Of a stretch of DNA of 23,545 nt, positions 1 to 9,922 are shown in pieces. Within the stretch, counting starts at the first letter, position 1; each line of letters starts with the position of its first letter. Origin of the DNA: Larix sibirica. Its lineage: Eukaryota > Streptophyta > Pinopsida > Pinales > Pinaceae. The position numbers were made by a program, and so were the translations under genes. Where the stretch lies: positions 39,834 through 63,378 of the forward strand of contig NWUY0300044835.1 in assembly GCA_004151065.3 (NCBI GenBank). Reading direction: 5' to 3'. The notes beneath the pieces are model-generated. The model did no database searches. It saw only the letters and a program-made list of their open reading frames with translations, and was not told the DNA's origin.

Positions 1-201
1 TAAAGCGCGGTTGTAAGAAGTTTGATATTTACTTTGCAAATTCACAGGAAGGGAGAAATCATCACTATCCTCCAATAACTGAACTGACCTTGGTGTTTAC
101 TTGCATATTTTTGCTATCAACTCATACAACTTTTTGGATCTATCAATAGAGATGTTATGGGTAGTATTGATACCATAATTTGGCTTACTATAACAATTAG
201 T

Positions 202-567
202 TTAATTAATAGAAGGGAACAAGTTGACCATTTTAATATGAAACATGGTTGAATTGGATTCCAATTTTTCAAAAAAAGAGTATATGGAAGTGTTCCTACA
301 TCTCTTTTCTATATCACTTTTTAGATCCTTGACTACAGTGGGAGGCATTAAATTGTCCATGTTATCTAGTCGATCATTAATATAATGGCATAGTGTGACA
401 AACCAAGGGTTCACCTTCAACCTCTTTTGTTTTGAAAATCTACATACTACTAGGGTGTCATAAAAGATATCCATCTTATGGTGAAGTACCATTTGACCAG
501 GATGGTTTTTAGAAGATGGAATCATACAATTGGTGGGGTAAAGTGACTCTTGATTTTCATCTACCAT
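202..567 (-). pseudogene. Unrecognised coding-like fragment (121 codons)
   Basis: An open frame of 121 codons runs on the minus strand from an ATG at 567 to a TAA at 202. Its composition looks like real protein rather than AT-rich noise: mixed charged and hydrophobic residues, four tryptophan/cysteine positions and a segment reading NPWFVTLCHYINDRLDNMDN. An in-frame stop lies just upstream of the ATG, so it is either a short protein or the tail of a broken longer one. No signal peptide, membrane segment or catalytic motif is visible, and I do not recognise the family. Given its surroundings it is most likely a retroelement or transposon remnant, but that is inference. Confidence 0.35.
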
Positions 568-570
568 CTA

Positions 571-1690
571 TCTACGGTATATTGCTCCCGATAAGAGCTT
601 GTGACATTTTTGGATTGGTGGAACATCCCACCCATCTGAACTTGAACTTGAGTCAGGATCTTACAAAATTCAATGCATAATTATCTAAATGCATGTGCAA
701 AGGCATCCTAAATTCAATCTAATAATCAAAATATAAATAAAATATGGACTTATTTCAAATGGAAAAGGATAACTTGATGAACTTGGAATGATACAGAATG
801 AGCTAGAATATGAACAATTGGCCATTTAATATTATCACCTTTTTTTCTCTATATTTGAGCCAAAGCCGTAATCAAATTTGGAAATTCTATAACATTTTAA
901 CTTCAAATAGAGATTTGAAGTTTTTTTTTTAAACTAGTGTGTCTCTTTCAACCGTATACTACACCAAGTAATTTTAGTATTTTAAATGCATCAATGCACA
1001 TAATGATGATATGCATTGACAATTACTCTCACAAAATCCTTTGCAGAGGAAAACCTTTACAAATTTTGACTTGCAAAGTTTTGCATTTCTTTTTTTTACT
1101 ATTTTTTCAATGCATTTGTTTAAATAGACCACACCAATGCACTTACTTTGTAAGATGCATTCTTAGCCAAATTGAAAAAAACATGTATGATTATCATCAA
1201 TTCATCAAAATACCATGCAAAAAATGAGCGGGAAATTCATTTTGTAAAAGTTGGTTTATGAAAGAAATCCCTAGTCCCTATTCCATTCTTTTGCCAAAAC
1301 ATAAAGGGGAGACTTGTGCAAGAGATATTTACTAGGGAAGACTTTGGTGGACATATTTTTTTGAAGAGTCATATTTTCAAGGGTTGTCAGAGGTCATATA
1401 CAAATATGAAGAGAAAATTTTTATGATATGTGACATCATTCGATTCATATGAAATTTATAGAGCATTTTCAAGAAAATAAAAGGGATACAAAGTTACCTT
1501 CAATGATGTAAAACCTAGTTTTCTTATTGCACTTTTGTTTTATATTATTGCAAAGCATTAAGGGTTTATCCTCTCCATTATTTGATGGTGAAATTTAATT
1601 TTAGGCAATGAATATTTAGTGACTATGCTTACTTGTATATGGGTTTTTGGATTGTTAGATTGGGACCACTCATTGCATTGAATTCCAAAC
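571..1690. other. AT-rich non-coding stretch
   Basis: No convincing gene is seen here. The 96-codon plus-strand open frame at 937-1227 is T-rich, low in complexity and resembles no family I know. Homopolymer A/T runs are common. Confidence 0.5.
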
Positions 1691-1694
1691 TTCA

Positions 1695-1703
1695 TTTTTT
1701 TTT
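1695..1703 (-). other. Short A-tail (A9) on the minus strand
   Basis: Nine T on the plus strand read as A9 on the minus strand. The tract lies about 290 bp downstream of the stop of the minus-strand remnant at 1990. Between them the minus strand reads like a plant 3'UTR: T-rich, with TGTA motifs and a TATAATGCAAAG stretch just before the A run. This is what a retrotransposed copy would leave, although nine A is short enough to arise by chance. I found no clear target-site duplication. Confidence 0.35.
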
Positions 1704-1989
1704 AAGTTAAAACTTTGCATTATATCATAAAAAAGAAAGTACATATATATACAGTCCTACTTGGGGTGGGCCTCTCACAAGGAGAAAATAGCCCATGCAA
1801 GTATTATGATACTCATGGACCCAAGCATCAAAAAACCTTTCTGAAGTCTTTAAGAACCGCCTATAGATACTAATATGCATGAAGAGCTGGTAGTTGCTAG
1901 CCAAACTACTAGTGAAAAAGCTGATAGTCTTGACAAAAACTGAGAAACCATAGTTTCTAAACAAAAATTCAGAGATGAAAGACAAGAAG

Positions 1990-2600
1990 CTACAGAGAGG
2001 GGCCAGTGGCCAAACGCAGAATGGTCTGGGGTGGCTCTGAGATGTCCTCGTGAGGTTTTGGAGCTTCTCGTTTGACGTTGCTTGTGCCAGGTTTTGTAAG
2101 TGCATCGTTCTGCACTGGGGTCTTCACTGCTTCTTCCTGTTCTTCTTTCATCGTTGGAGGGTTCACACCATGCAGAGTCTTAGGATCCCAACGAACCACT
2201 CCTTCCTCATCAATGTACGCCAACAGGGGTGAAGGGACTCCAAACAGGTCCGTAATATCGACGCACCAGTTGATGAGAGCCTGCAAGCGGTGAGCCAAGT
2301 CCCAGACGTGTGTTTTCATGTCATGGCTCCCAAGTGGCGGGAAATCCCACCACTTCGATTTTCCTACGAATGGTGTCGTCTACCACGACCTCGTCTGCTG
2401 GAAGCTCGGTGCTGCTCTCAAACCATCATGTCGTGCTCATAGCCAGTTCTGTTCACGTGATGAGGATGAGCGTTGAGCTTCCCAGTCTGCTGAGCGGTTG
2501 GGTGATTGTCCAAGTTCAGAGTTCCCAGAACAATACAGGCATAAATGAGCCTACATTCCACCACCCTGTGCACTTTAAAACTAGGATTCTAGTCTATCCT
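1990..2600 (-). pseudogene. GC-rich coding-like remnant, family unrecognised
   Basis: Minus-strand sequence close to 50% GC sits in surroundings nearer 30% GC. The clearest part is an open frame of 109 codons from an ATG at 2319 to a TAG at 1990, with strings such as THVWDLAHRLQALINWC and AYIDEEGVVRWDPKTLHG followed by a hydrophilic, Pro/Glu/Lys-rich tail. Protein-like sequence continues upstream in two other frames. About 2325-2418 includes DEVVVDDTIRRKIEVVGF, and about 2422-2580 includes a segment with VVECRLIYACIVLGTLNL. The remnant is therefore one coding sequence carrying at least two frameshifts. I do not recognise the family. A host-gene retrocopy or a gag-like retroelement ORF are both possible. 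The plus-strand open frames over the same stretch are its shadows. Confidence 0.45.
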
Positions 2601-2639
2601 GCGCATTGAACGTGCCATGATGGCGAAATCACGGAGGGG

Positions 2640-3679
2640 TTTCTTAAAAATAATCACTAACCTGTTTCAAACATTCTTTGCATTTGTTGACTGTTGTGGA
2701 GGGACATAAAATGAAAGAGAAAAAGGTCATCCTAAGAAGATAATAATTACGAAGGATCAAAATGATGATGAATTGGTTTTCAGTTCATTTGGAGTGGTGT
2801 TAGAAGTACTCAGAGGGGATTTTTTTATTATAAATTTACTAGGGATATAATGGAAAGAAAGTATAGATGTTCTTTCCATTTTTAATACAAAAATTAATCC
2901 AATGACTTCAATAATCAACTTATGCATAAATTACACTAACGTTTCTAGAGCAATTGTTAATGAAACTTGTGAGACTTGCAATAGAAAAAAGCATACAATA
3001 ACAAAGACAAATCATTTAAAAAATACGCTAAATGCCATATTTGTATGCATATTTAGTCCAAAAAATTAACAAATTAATATTTTGTTACGTTTATTTTTGT
3101 ATAAATATTAATAGATTTTTTTAATTGTGGTTTTCATTTTTTTGGAAGAGTAATAAAATTCCAATGGAGGATTGACGTGATATATGAAACAAAATGTGTA
3201 CAAGTATATGATCCAAGAAATGAGAATTCTTGCATCACAAGAGGAACCATCCCTACAATAATGTTCATCAAAGGTTCTATGTACAAAGAGTTTAATTATA
3301 GCACGGAATATTAGTTTTCATTTGTTTTAATGTTGTAAAAAAAAACTAAATGGAACCATTTAGCGCATAATATGGGACGACAAAGTAGAAAAGGGTTGTT
3401 TGGAAAGTTTGTGAGTACTAACTAATGCGTTTTCCTTAAGATTTTTTTTATTTATTTATATATTTTTATTGATTTAGGATCATGCATGGATGTTTTCTAA
3501 CATGTGATAACATACTAATAAGAGACATGTGAACATTTGATTGACATTGGATTATGTATGGGTTATGACTATATGTTGGAGTATTGAGGGTTACTTGAAC
3601 AATTTGTAAGTAGCTATGTTGTTTTACTTCACTTATTTATAATTATTGGAACAACAAGAAACCTTTAACTATATCTATG
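2640..3679. other. AT-rich non-coding stretch
   Basis: No open frame of useful length and no recognisable repeat is seen. The tract holds many A/T homopolymers and stops in all frames. Confidence 0.5.
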
Positions 3680-3770
3680 TTCATGGAATCTTGTTGAGAG
3701 TCTGTGGTAGATGAAGAAAAATTGTCAACATTTCTTCATCTATAGCAGACTCTCCACAAGATGCCATGAA
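3680..3770. repeat. 91-nt imperfect hairpin (40-nt arms, 11-nt loop)
   Basis: The arm at 3680-3719 is the reverse complement of 3731-3770 with five mismatches in 40 positions and no gaps, around an 11-nt loop. Three of the mismatches cluster in the middle of the stem. Size and shape fit a plant microRNA-type or inverted-repeat siRNA precursor, or a small foldback element. No known microRNA sequence was recognised in either arm, so function is unproven. Confidence 0.6.
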
Positions 3771-3981
3771 TCTATACTGCAGATTCTCAGCTAACTCTAT
3801 ATCTATGCTTTGTCATGTCATATAAAACTCACATGAAACAAAGTATGGAATGGAACCAACATAAGCTACCTTGAGAAACGACATGGACCATGGTTTCAAA
3901 AGAATGTGTATTTTTATGAATCAATTGCTACTATGATACACTTTTTTATTTACATAATCACGCAATTTATACTATAAATTA

Positions 3982-4073
3982 AGATGGAACATGAAGAGGC
4001 ATAGTGTTAAACTCATTACCTTTTACTTGTATATTTGTAGATGGAACATGGAGAGGCACAATGTCAAACTTAA
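3982..4073. repeat. Two-copy direct repeat, 57-bp spacing
   Basis: About 35 bp beginning AGATGGAACATG at 3982 recurs at 4039 with a few substitutions (for example GAAGAGGCATAG against GGAGAGGCACAA). This is an old local duplication of unknown origin. Confidence 0.55.
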
Positions 4074-6005
4074 GTCAATCAACAAAAAATTCCAAATAAC
4101 TCAAGTAAAATATATTATGCAAGTGATAAATATATGAGGCATGCAAACAATTTGGGGAATGACAGTTGTTCGAGCAATAAATCGTGATGATCGAAACTTA
4201 ATGTTACACGTAGTATATTTTGGAATGTTTGTTTGTGCGAATCATACATGTTTCTTAATGTGGACATATTGTCCCAAGTGGATAATGACATGTCACCAAT
4301 AATTGTAACAATTTTTTATTAACATTTTGATATCATGGACCTTTATGCTATCTCATTTTGTATAATGATGGGTCTCTTATTCATTAATGATAAAATGGTT
4401 TTCTTATTCTATTGCAGTATCTAGTGTCGTAATATGATACATCGTTGATCAAATAAATGGATGATTTACTTTGTTACAATGAAGAAAGGTGTAATCAATT
4501 AGTGTATTTGTTTAAATGATACAACACATTAATGGAATGATTATATCCAACTGCAATAATTAAAATATAAAATAAATAAATATTATGATAGAAATATTTG
4601 ATTTTCTAATTATTAATTAGCATTTTATAAAAGAAATAAGAAGTTGCATTTGCATACCTTCAACATGGAAAAATTCTATGTTGCAACATATCACTGTGTT
4701 GCATTCATTTAAATTAAACAATGTCGTCTATACATATTTCAACACTGATGTGGTTGATACATAGTTATGCATTGGTGCACACAAACTATAATAAGGCATT
4801 GATGCTCTTAATAAAAGCAAATGCACCACTTCCTTCAACAATGTCATTGTCATTGTTGTTACTGTTATTGTTATTGTTACATGAATTTACGATGTGCAAT
4901 TTCATATACGCATTGGTGCTTTTACTTATAGAATTCACATCGTTAAATAATATATTATAAAGCACTGGTTCATAATGTTATTTAAAGCATTGACATGTAT
5001 TATAAATGGGGCACATCGACGTATATTTTGGATCTCAGTTCCCTAGTGCTTTTAATATCTAAAATACACATTGAGATGTCTAAATAGGTTGTATGCATAA
5101 GAGATTAGTGTTGGTATTTTGATTCTCCGATGTGATATCCATTGGTAGTGCATCAATGCATTAACTATAAGTAGTGCACATGTGTGATTAAGAAATTCAA
5201 GCATGCCGATTAAAGAAAATCTCCACTGAAATCTTCAACCTCCTTGATCTTTTAGTTATGCTAAAAATCCTTTACAAAACCTACTAAAACCTCCACTAGC
5301 AATTGTAGAGGTTTTAACAAAGTTTTTTTTGATAATTTTGCCCAATCTTGTAACACTAAGATTTGATAAGGTGCTTTCCTTGGAGAGTTTAAAGATTTGA
5401 AGTAAAGGAAAACTATGATGGTTACGATTTAGCTACATTAGCTTAATGGGATGGCTTAGGTAAACATACATTGAGAATGGTTGAGAAAGGGTACGCAGGG
5501 GTTTTGGCGAATCCAAGTTAACCATTCCAATGAATGCAAGCTTTCCAACATAGATCACAAGGTTATGGGTTATGTTATTTGGCTTGTAATTTAGCGTTTA
5601 GTGGTAGTGGTTTAGGGGTCAAAGGCATATTATTGGGCTACTATCTAGGGACAAGTATGGGGTTAGGGGTTAGTATTAGTGAGTTAGAATGCCAGTAGAG
5701 TAGAGTACAATAAAAAATTTCTAAATGTAGAAGGAATTCCCACATAGAGATATGACAATTTAATATTAGTGTTTAATTCATTGCATACACAATGACCACA
5801 AGTTAGAGCAAGAGCATAAGGCATGATATCAAATCCATCAACGAGGTTTGTACTAAATTGAGGGAGGATACTATCCCATTAATTCAACAATTTTCATCTC
5901 AGAGCCAACTCCTAGATTTCTAATTAAACCACTCTTTAATATATATTTTGTTATTCTTGTAATAATTATTTTTTAAATATTTTTAATCTTTTTATATTTT
6001 CCAAT

Positions 6006-6275
6006 GAAAACCTCATGGGGAAACCCAAATGATGCTTCCCCACATTCATGGATAGCAACTCTAGTAGACCCGTTTGCTAGGATAATATGACTCACCTAAG
6101 GGGATTCAAACTGGACACTTGCTAGAATAGAACTATCCAAATGCCCAACAACATTGTTGAAAACTGGTTGAGATAACTTCTTAGGCTTAATTTTTTTATC
6201 AAAGAAAATCTCACAAAGAAACCTAAGTGATGCACCCCTACATTCATTGATGACATCTATGGTAGGGAAGTGCAC
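6006..6275. repeat. Diverged direct repeat, about 198-bp spacing
   Basis: Sequence starting at 6006 (GAAAACCTCATGG...) resembles sequence starting at 6204 (GAAAATCTCACAA...) over roughly 60 bp. Shared words include AAACC(C/T)AA(A/G)TGATGC and ACATTCAT(G/T)GATG. It looks like a strongly diverged duplication. Confidence 0.4.
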
Positions 6276-6824
6276 ATAATTGATGGGAATTCAAACGAAA
6301 CTGTTGTCGACAAGAAACTAGACAAATATCAAACAACATTAACAACAACCTATTGAGCTAACCCTTTGGACTAAATTTTATGATATATTGATCTTTGCTA
6401 TGTAACATTATATAACATTTATGTAAGCATGTGTTTATTAATGTGTTTAAAGAACTATTTATATATATTATTTTTTATCCTCTCAATCAAAATAGGTTTT
6501 AAAAATAAATTTAATTAAAATATTAATTACAAAATTAGGAATTAAAGAAAATTTATTATTTGTGCCTAGAGCAATCCTGTTAATAATCAATTTTGGTCGA
6601 GTATCTTTGACTTTCAATTAGTTGTAACATCACAAACAAACATGTTCACTTCTAAGTTTCGTGATTCAGTGAAGCATATTTGACGTTTCTATTAGCTATA
6701 ATGTCATAAATAAGCATGTTGACTTTTATTGTCATTCAATTTACATTCACGTAAATTAATAGCTTGTCAATTTTTAGTTAAAAAATTCATGAATACAAAA
6801 GACTATTAAATTGGAGTTTATCAG

Positions 6825-7290
6825 GGTGAATTTGATCTTAAAGTATTATCACTTGTTCACTGGTGCAAAAGAATCAAATCAGATATCAAAGGTTTCAGGA
6901 ATATAACTTTTCAGCATATTTATAGGCAACTTAATACCTTGGCGGATAAATTGTCAAAATAGGCCTTGATGGGTGATGTTGGGATTCTAGTTTGGGAAGA
7001 AATTCAGAGCTCTCGGATTCTAAATCATGGAGCTTTGAACTTTTTTGAGTAAATTATGGTGTGTATTAAAGAATGACAAGACTTGAAAATGTTTTGTTTT
7101 GTTTTTGGATGATTCAGAGGTTTGGCTGACATCCTGCGTGATGATCATCAAATCATTTTGTAAAAGTTGATGGCTTGAAGTTTTTTTGGACAGAGATGTC
7201 TAAAGAAGTCTTTCGAACTTAAGCATAACTTCATGTACCTTTTGATTCAACTGAATAACATTGGTATGCTTTTTTCTTACTGGAAAAATA
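6825..7290 (+). mobile_element. 5'-truncated LINE 3' end (RNase H C-terminus plus 3'UTR)
   Basis: From about 6831 the plus strand, in one frame, reads like the C-terminal part of a plant LINE RNase H. The segment at 6909-6959 reads FQHIYRQLNTLADKLSK, with the conserved Asp in LADKLSK. A TAG follows at 6960, then a tail with WEEIQSS and a TAA near 7050. The 3'UTR runs to an A-rich end near 7287. The earlier RNase H motifs (DG, E and GDS) are absent, as expected for 5' truncation by target-primed reverse transcription. The last 185 bp match 9205-9397 at roughly 97%, so both derive from one family. No clear target-site duplication was found. Confidence 0.7.
7102..7287 (+). repeat. LINE 3'UTR, copy 1 of a dispersed direct repeat
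   Basis: This segment recurs at 9205-9397 with an almost constant offset of 2103 bp. There are about five substitutions and one extra T in a T-run. Both copies end in CTGGAAAAA, consistent with the 3' end of a LINE. Confidence 0.85.
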
Positions 7291-7868
7291 ATAAATAGTT
7301 ATCATTAATGAATTAAGAATGATAAATTTAGTTAATGGTTATGTATTAAAATATGTTAATTAAATAGGGATTAAAAGTTAATGATTAGTGATTACTTTAT
7401 ATGAATTGAGTTTAGATCGACTCTAAAACCTATGAATAACTCGTTGCATAATTACGAAGTAAGTTTTGGATTTCTATTTGAAATAATTGGTTTTGGTTCT
7501 ATAATTAGATATTTATGCAAAATCTTTATTTTATTTTTCAAACTATATATTTAACAATGTTTTTTTCCTTTCACACCTAAAATTATTAATAATAATATTC
7601 ATAAAAAAAACTAATAACACTATGATTTTTCTTTTAAACTAATAATATGTTAACATTTGGTCACCATAATGTATTTTTATTCAATAATATATTTTATTTT
7701 ATCTAAACTCATAGCCATGCCACGTATTCAAAAACATATTATTTTAAATTAAAATCAATCAAAATGATTAAACTATATATTTTAAAGTTCATGATTACAG
7801 TCAACTTTGATTTTTTGTGGATATAATTGTCTGTATGCCGCCTCTCAACTTGATGCTTATTTCTTCCA
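7291..7868. other. AT-rich non-coding stretch
   Basis: Very A+T-rich, with stops in every frame. No gene or named repeat is seen. Confidence 0.5.
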
Positions 7869-7934
7869 TCATATTAATACTTCCATAACGTGGTTTCATA
7901 GTCATATTAATACTTCCATAACGTGCTTTCGTAG
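7869..7934. repeat. 33-bp tandem duplication
   Basis: TCATATTAATACTTCCATAA starts at 7869 and again at 7902. The two 33-bp copies differ at only a few positions near their ends. Confidence 0.85.
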
Positions 7935-7975
7935 GACGACTTACACTCACGCTTAATAAAAGCTCTAGGTATGGA

Positions 7976-8431
7976 GTTAAATGTTGACGTAGTAGTTTAA
8001 TTTTGAACCCAAAAAATTGATTTGAAAAATTTTGGATTTTTAAAAAAAAATTTAGTTACAATTATTAAACTCTGAAATTTTGGGTGTTCTATGAGTTTTT
8101 GATGGTGTTAAATTCGTTTTTACTATCGAAATAGCCATTAAAACACAATTCAATTCATATTCTGCAAAATAATAAAAGCATGCCAAATTATCTGGTTAAA
8201 TGTTCACATAGTAGTTTAATTTTGAACCCAAAAAATTGATTTGAAAAATTTTGGATTTTTTTTTTTAAATCTTAGTTACAATTGTCAAACTCTGAAATTT
8301 TGGGTGTCCCCTAAGTTTTTGATGGTGTTAAATCCGTTTTTACTATCAAAATAGCCATTAAAACACAATTCAATTCATATTCTACAAAATAATAAAAGCA
8401 TGATTCTCGTAATGGATCAGCCAAATCATCG
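7976..8431. repeat. 219-bp tandem duplication
   Basis: The copy at 7976-8194 is followed directly by a copy starting at 8195, about 90% identical. Landmarks in both are GTAGTTTAATTTTGAACCC and ATAGCCATTAAAACACAATT. Copy 2 follows copy 1 to 8402. It then carries 18 extra bases before a sequence like the copy 1 end (CCAAATCATC against CCAAATTATC), so it probably reaches about 8431. The T/A-run lengths also differ. No protein is encoded. Confidence 0.85.
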
Positions 8432-8800
8432 AATTTTTAGACACCTCCTTAAATGTTAGGTGTTTTTGGATATCTCTAAGTAGTTGTAGCCATGATAACA
8501 TGATTAGTTCATGATTAGTTAAGTTAAAAGAGGTCATTTTCTTATATTAATATAAGGAAACAAGTTAATAACTAAAGATTTAGGGTCATCTAACGAGAAT
8601 GAAAATTTGATTGTTCATTGATAGTAACTTGGGTAGTTAGGAAGAATGTTTGTTTCCCTCTCAAGGTTCAATTTTAGATGACCAACTAATTATTTTAAAA
8701 AATAGTTAAATTTAGGTTAGTATATTAGGAATTAGTTGTTATTGAGTTTAATGAGTTAGTGTATGAGTGACTTTGTGGGTTAATTTATTATCCATTAAAA

Positions 8801-8940
8801 TTAATGAGTTATTATATTAATGAGTTAATGAATGAGGGGTAATGAGTTATTGGTTAATGAGTTAAGGGTAATGAGTTATTGATTAATGAGTTATTATATT
8901 AATGAGTTAATGAATGAGGGGTAATGAGTTATTGGTTAAT
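8801..8940. repeat. TAATGAGTTA-based minisatellite, 82-bp higher-order unit
   Basis: The tract is built from variants of TTAATGAGTTATT. A 58-bp block starting at 8801 is repeated without mismatch at 8883-8940, 82 bp downstream. Related, looser copies begin near 8740. The array ends where the GC-rich LINE leader starts. Confidence 0.85.
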
Positions 8941-8944
8941 TTTT

Positions 8945-9203
8945 TTGGGGTTGGCTCCTCGTTTTCTCACTGAGAATTTTTTCGGGTTATGCGCACGCTA
9001 GGGTTTATCAGCTCACCCTTCGGCTCTCTTTACTGATCACGGCGAACATAGGACTGCACTTCTTGGCAGCTCCCATGGACGCTCCTCCGGGAGGGGCTCC
9101 TGGCCCTTCCCATACGTCCTCACAACCCAAACCGACTCTCAATACTTCACCCATTCAAGAATCCATTCAGATTGGATCCTCAGACGTCCCTCTTGGAAAT
9201 GGC
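8945..9203 (+). mobile_element. LINE-like 5' leader and start of an ORF1
   Basis: An abrupt GC-rich segment sits in AT-rich flanks. It contains a plant telo-box (TAGGGTTT at 8999-9006), a leader without long A/T runs, and an ATG at 9075 in a good context (CTCCCATGGAC). The ATG opens a frame of about 43 codons beginning MDAPPGGAPGPSH, rich in Pro, Ser and Gln, which runs to the N at 9204. A Pro/Ser-rich start after a telo-box leader is common in plant L1 ORF1 proteins and in housekeeping-type genes. I favour a LINE because a LINE 3'UTR follows directly across the N, but a host-gene first exon is the alternative. Confidence 0.5.
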
Positions 9204-9204
9204 N

Positions 9205-9397
9205 TTTTTGGATGATTCAGAGGTTTGGCTGACATCCTACGTGATGATCAGCAAATCATTTTGTAAAAGTTGATGGCCTGAAGTTTTTTTGGACAGAGAT
9301 GTCTAAAGAAGTCTTTCGAACTTAAGCATAACTTCATGTACCTTTTGATTCGACTGAATAACATTGGTATGCTTTTTTTCTTGCTGGAAAAAAAAAT
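9205..9397 (+). repeat. LINE 3'UTR, copy 2 of a dispersed direct repeat
   Basis: This segment is about 97% identical to 7102-7287 and begins at the base immediately after the N at 9204. It ends in CTGGAAAAAAAAA, a short A-tail. The missing ORF1-to-RNase H interior means this is either an internally deleted element or an assembly join. Confidence 0.85.
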
Positions 9398-9763
9398 TCA
9401 ATCATCTATAGATAATAAGTAAAGCAATGCTTATAGTAATAAACAAGACTAACTTAATAAAATACACAAATTGAAAGTATACTTATTCTTCCTAGGATAT
9501 CAAATTCACATTAAAAGTTGTAAGTTGTCTAAAGTTATAACAATACTACCTTGGTTAATCATATTTAGAATGGTAATATAATTTGGATTTAATAGTGTTT
9601 AAAGATTAGTTTTCTAACATTTACAATTCAAAGAATCTTACCTAAAATATATTTAAAATATATTTTGATTTTTCAAAAGTTATCAAAGTCATTCATAAGA
9701 ACAAAATTCATAGAAAATTACCTCAAATTTATTTATCTTTTAGTGTCAAACCCCACACATATA
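9398..9763. other. AT-rich non-coding stretch
   Basis: No gene or recognised repeat is seen. The tract is A+T-rich with many stops. Confidence 0.5.
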
Positions 9764-9877
9764 TAATGTGTTTTCCTTCATTTATGGATTTTCCTCATAA
9801 GGCAATACTTATTTAATATATATTAAATAAGTCTCCAACATATGAGGAGAAATCCATACAAGAAGGAAAACATATTA
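9764..9877. repeat. 114-bp imperfect hairpin with a 26-bp perfect palindrome
   Basis: 9764-9819 pairs with 9820-9877 around an axis between 9819 and 9820. The central 26 bp (9807-9832) is a perfect palindrome. The outer 30 or so bases of each arm also pair closely, sharing GTTTTCCTTC, TATGGATTT and CCTCATA, with a net 2-nt bulge and a loose internal section at about 9797-9806. With almost no loop it would extrude as a cruciform or transcribe into a long hairpin RNA. A foldback transposon remnant or a small-RNA precursor are both possible. Confidence 0.65.
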
Positions 9878-9879
9878 AA

Positions 9880-9922
9880 CACGCACGTGCACACACACAC
9901 ACATGTATGCATGTATGTATGT
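9880..9922. repeat. (CA)n followed by (TGTA)n microsatellite
   Basis: A run of CA repeats at 9890-9902 passes directly into ATGT/TGTA units up to 9921. It abuts the hairpin on its left. Confidence 0.85.

Larger units (their letters stand above)
3771..6820. other. Long AT-rich non-coding stretch
   Basis: About 3 kb without a credible gene. The 79-codon plus-strand frame at 4721-4960 is driven by a low-complexity ttg/tta tract near 4845-4880 that encodes poly-leucine, and I do not treat it as a gene. Two weak duplications are listed separately. Confidence 0.5.

Noticed and set aside
937-1227. 96-codon plus-strand frame rich in Phe and Cys
   Set aside because: Composition follows local T-richness; no motif and no coding neighbours.
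2050-2609. Plus-strand open frames in the GC-rich island
   Set aside because: They lie opposite the minus-strand frames, which have more convincing composition; treated as shadows.
4721-4960. 79-codon open frame with a poly-leucine core
   Set aside because: Produced by a ttg/tta low-complexity tract in AT-rich DNA; no protein family or context supports it.
8801-8940. Telomere-like or CRISPR-like array
   Set aside because: Units are variants of TAATGAGTTA, not TTTAGGG, and there are no unique spacers; a minisatellite fits.
8945-9203. First exon of a host housekeeping gene (telo-box leader)
   Set aside because: Not excluded, but a LINE 3'UTR directly after the N makes a LINE 5' end more likely.
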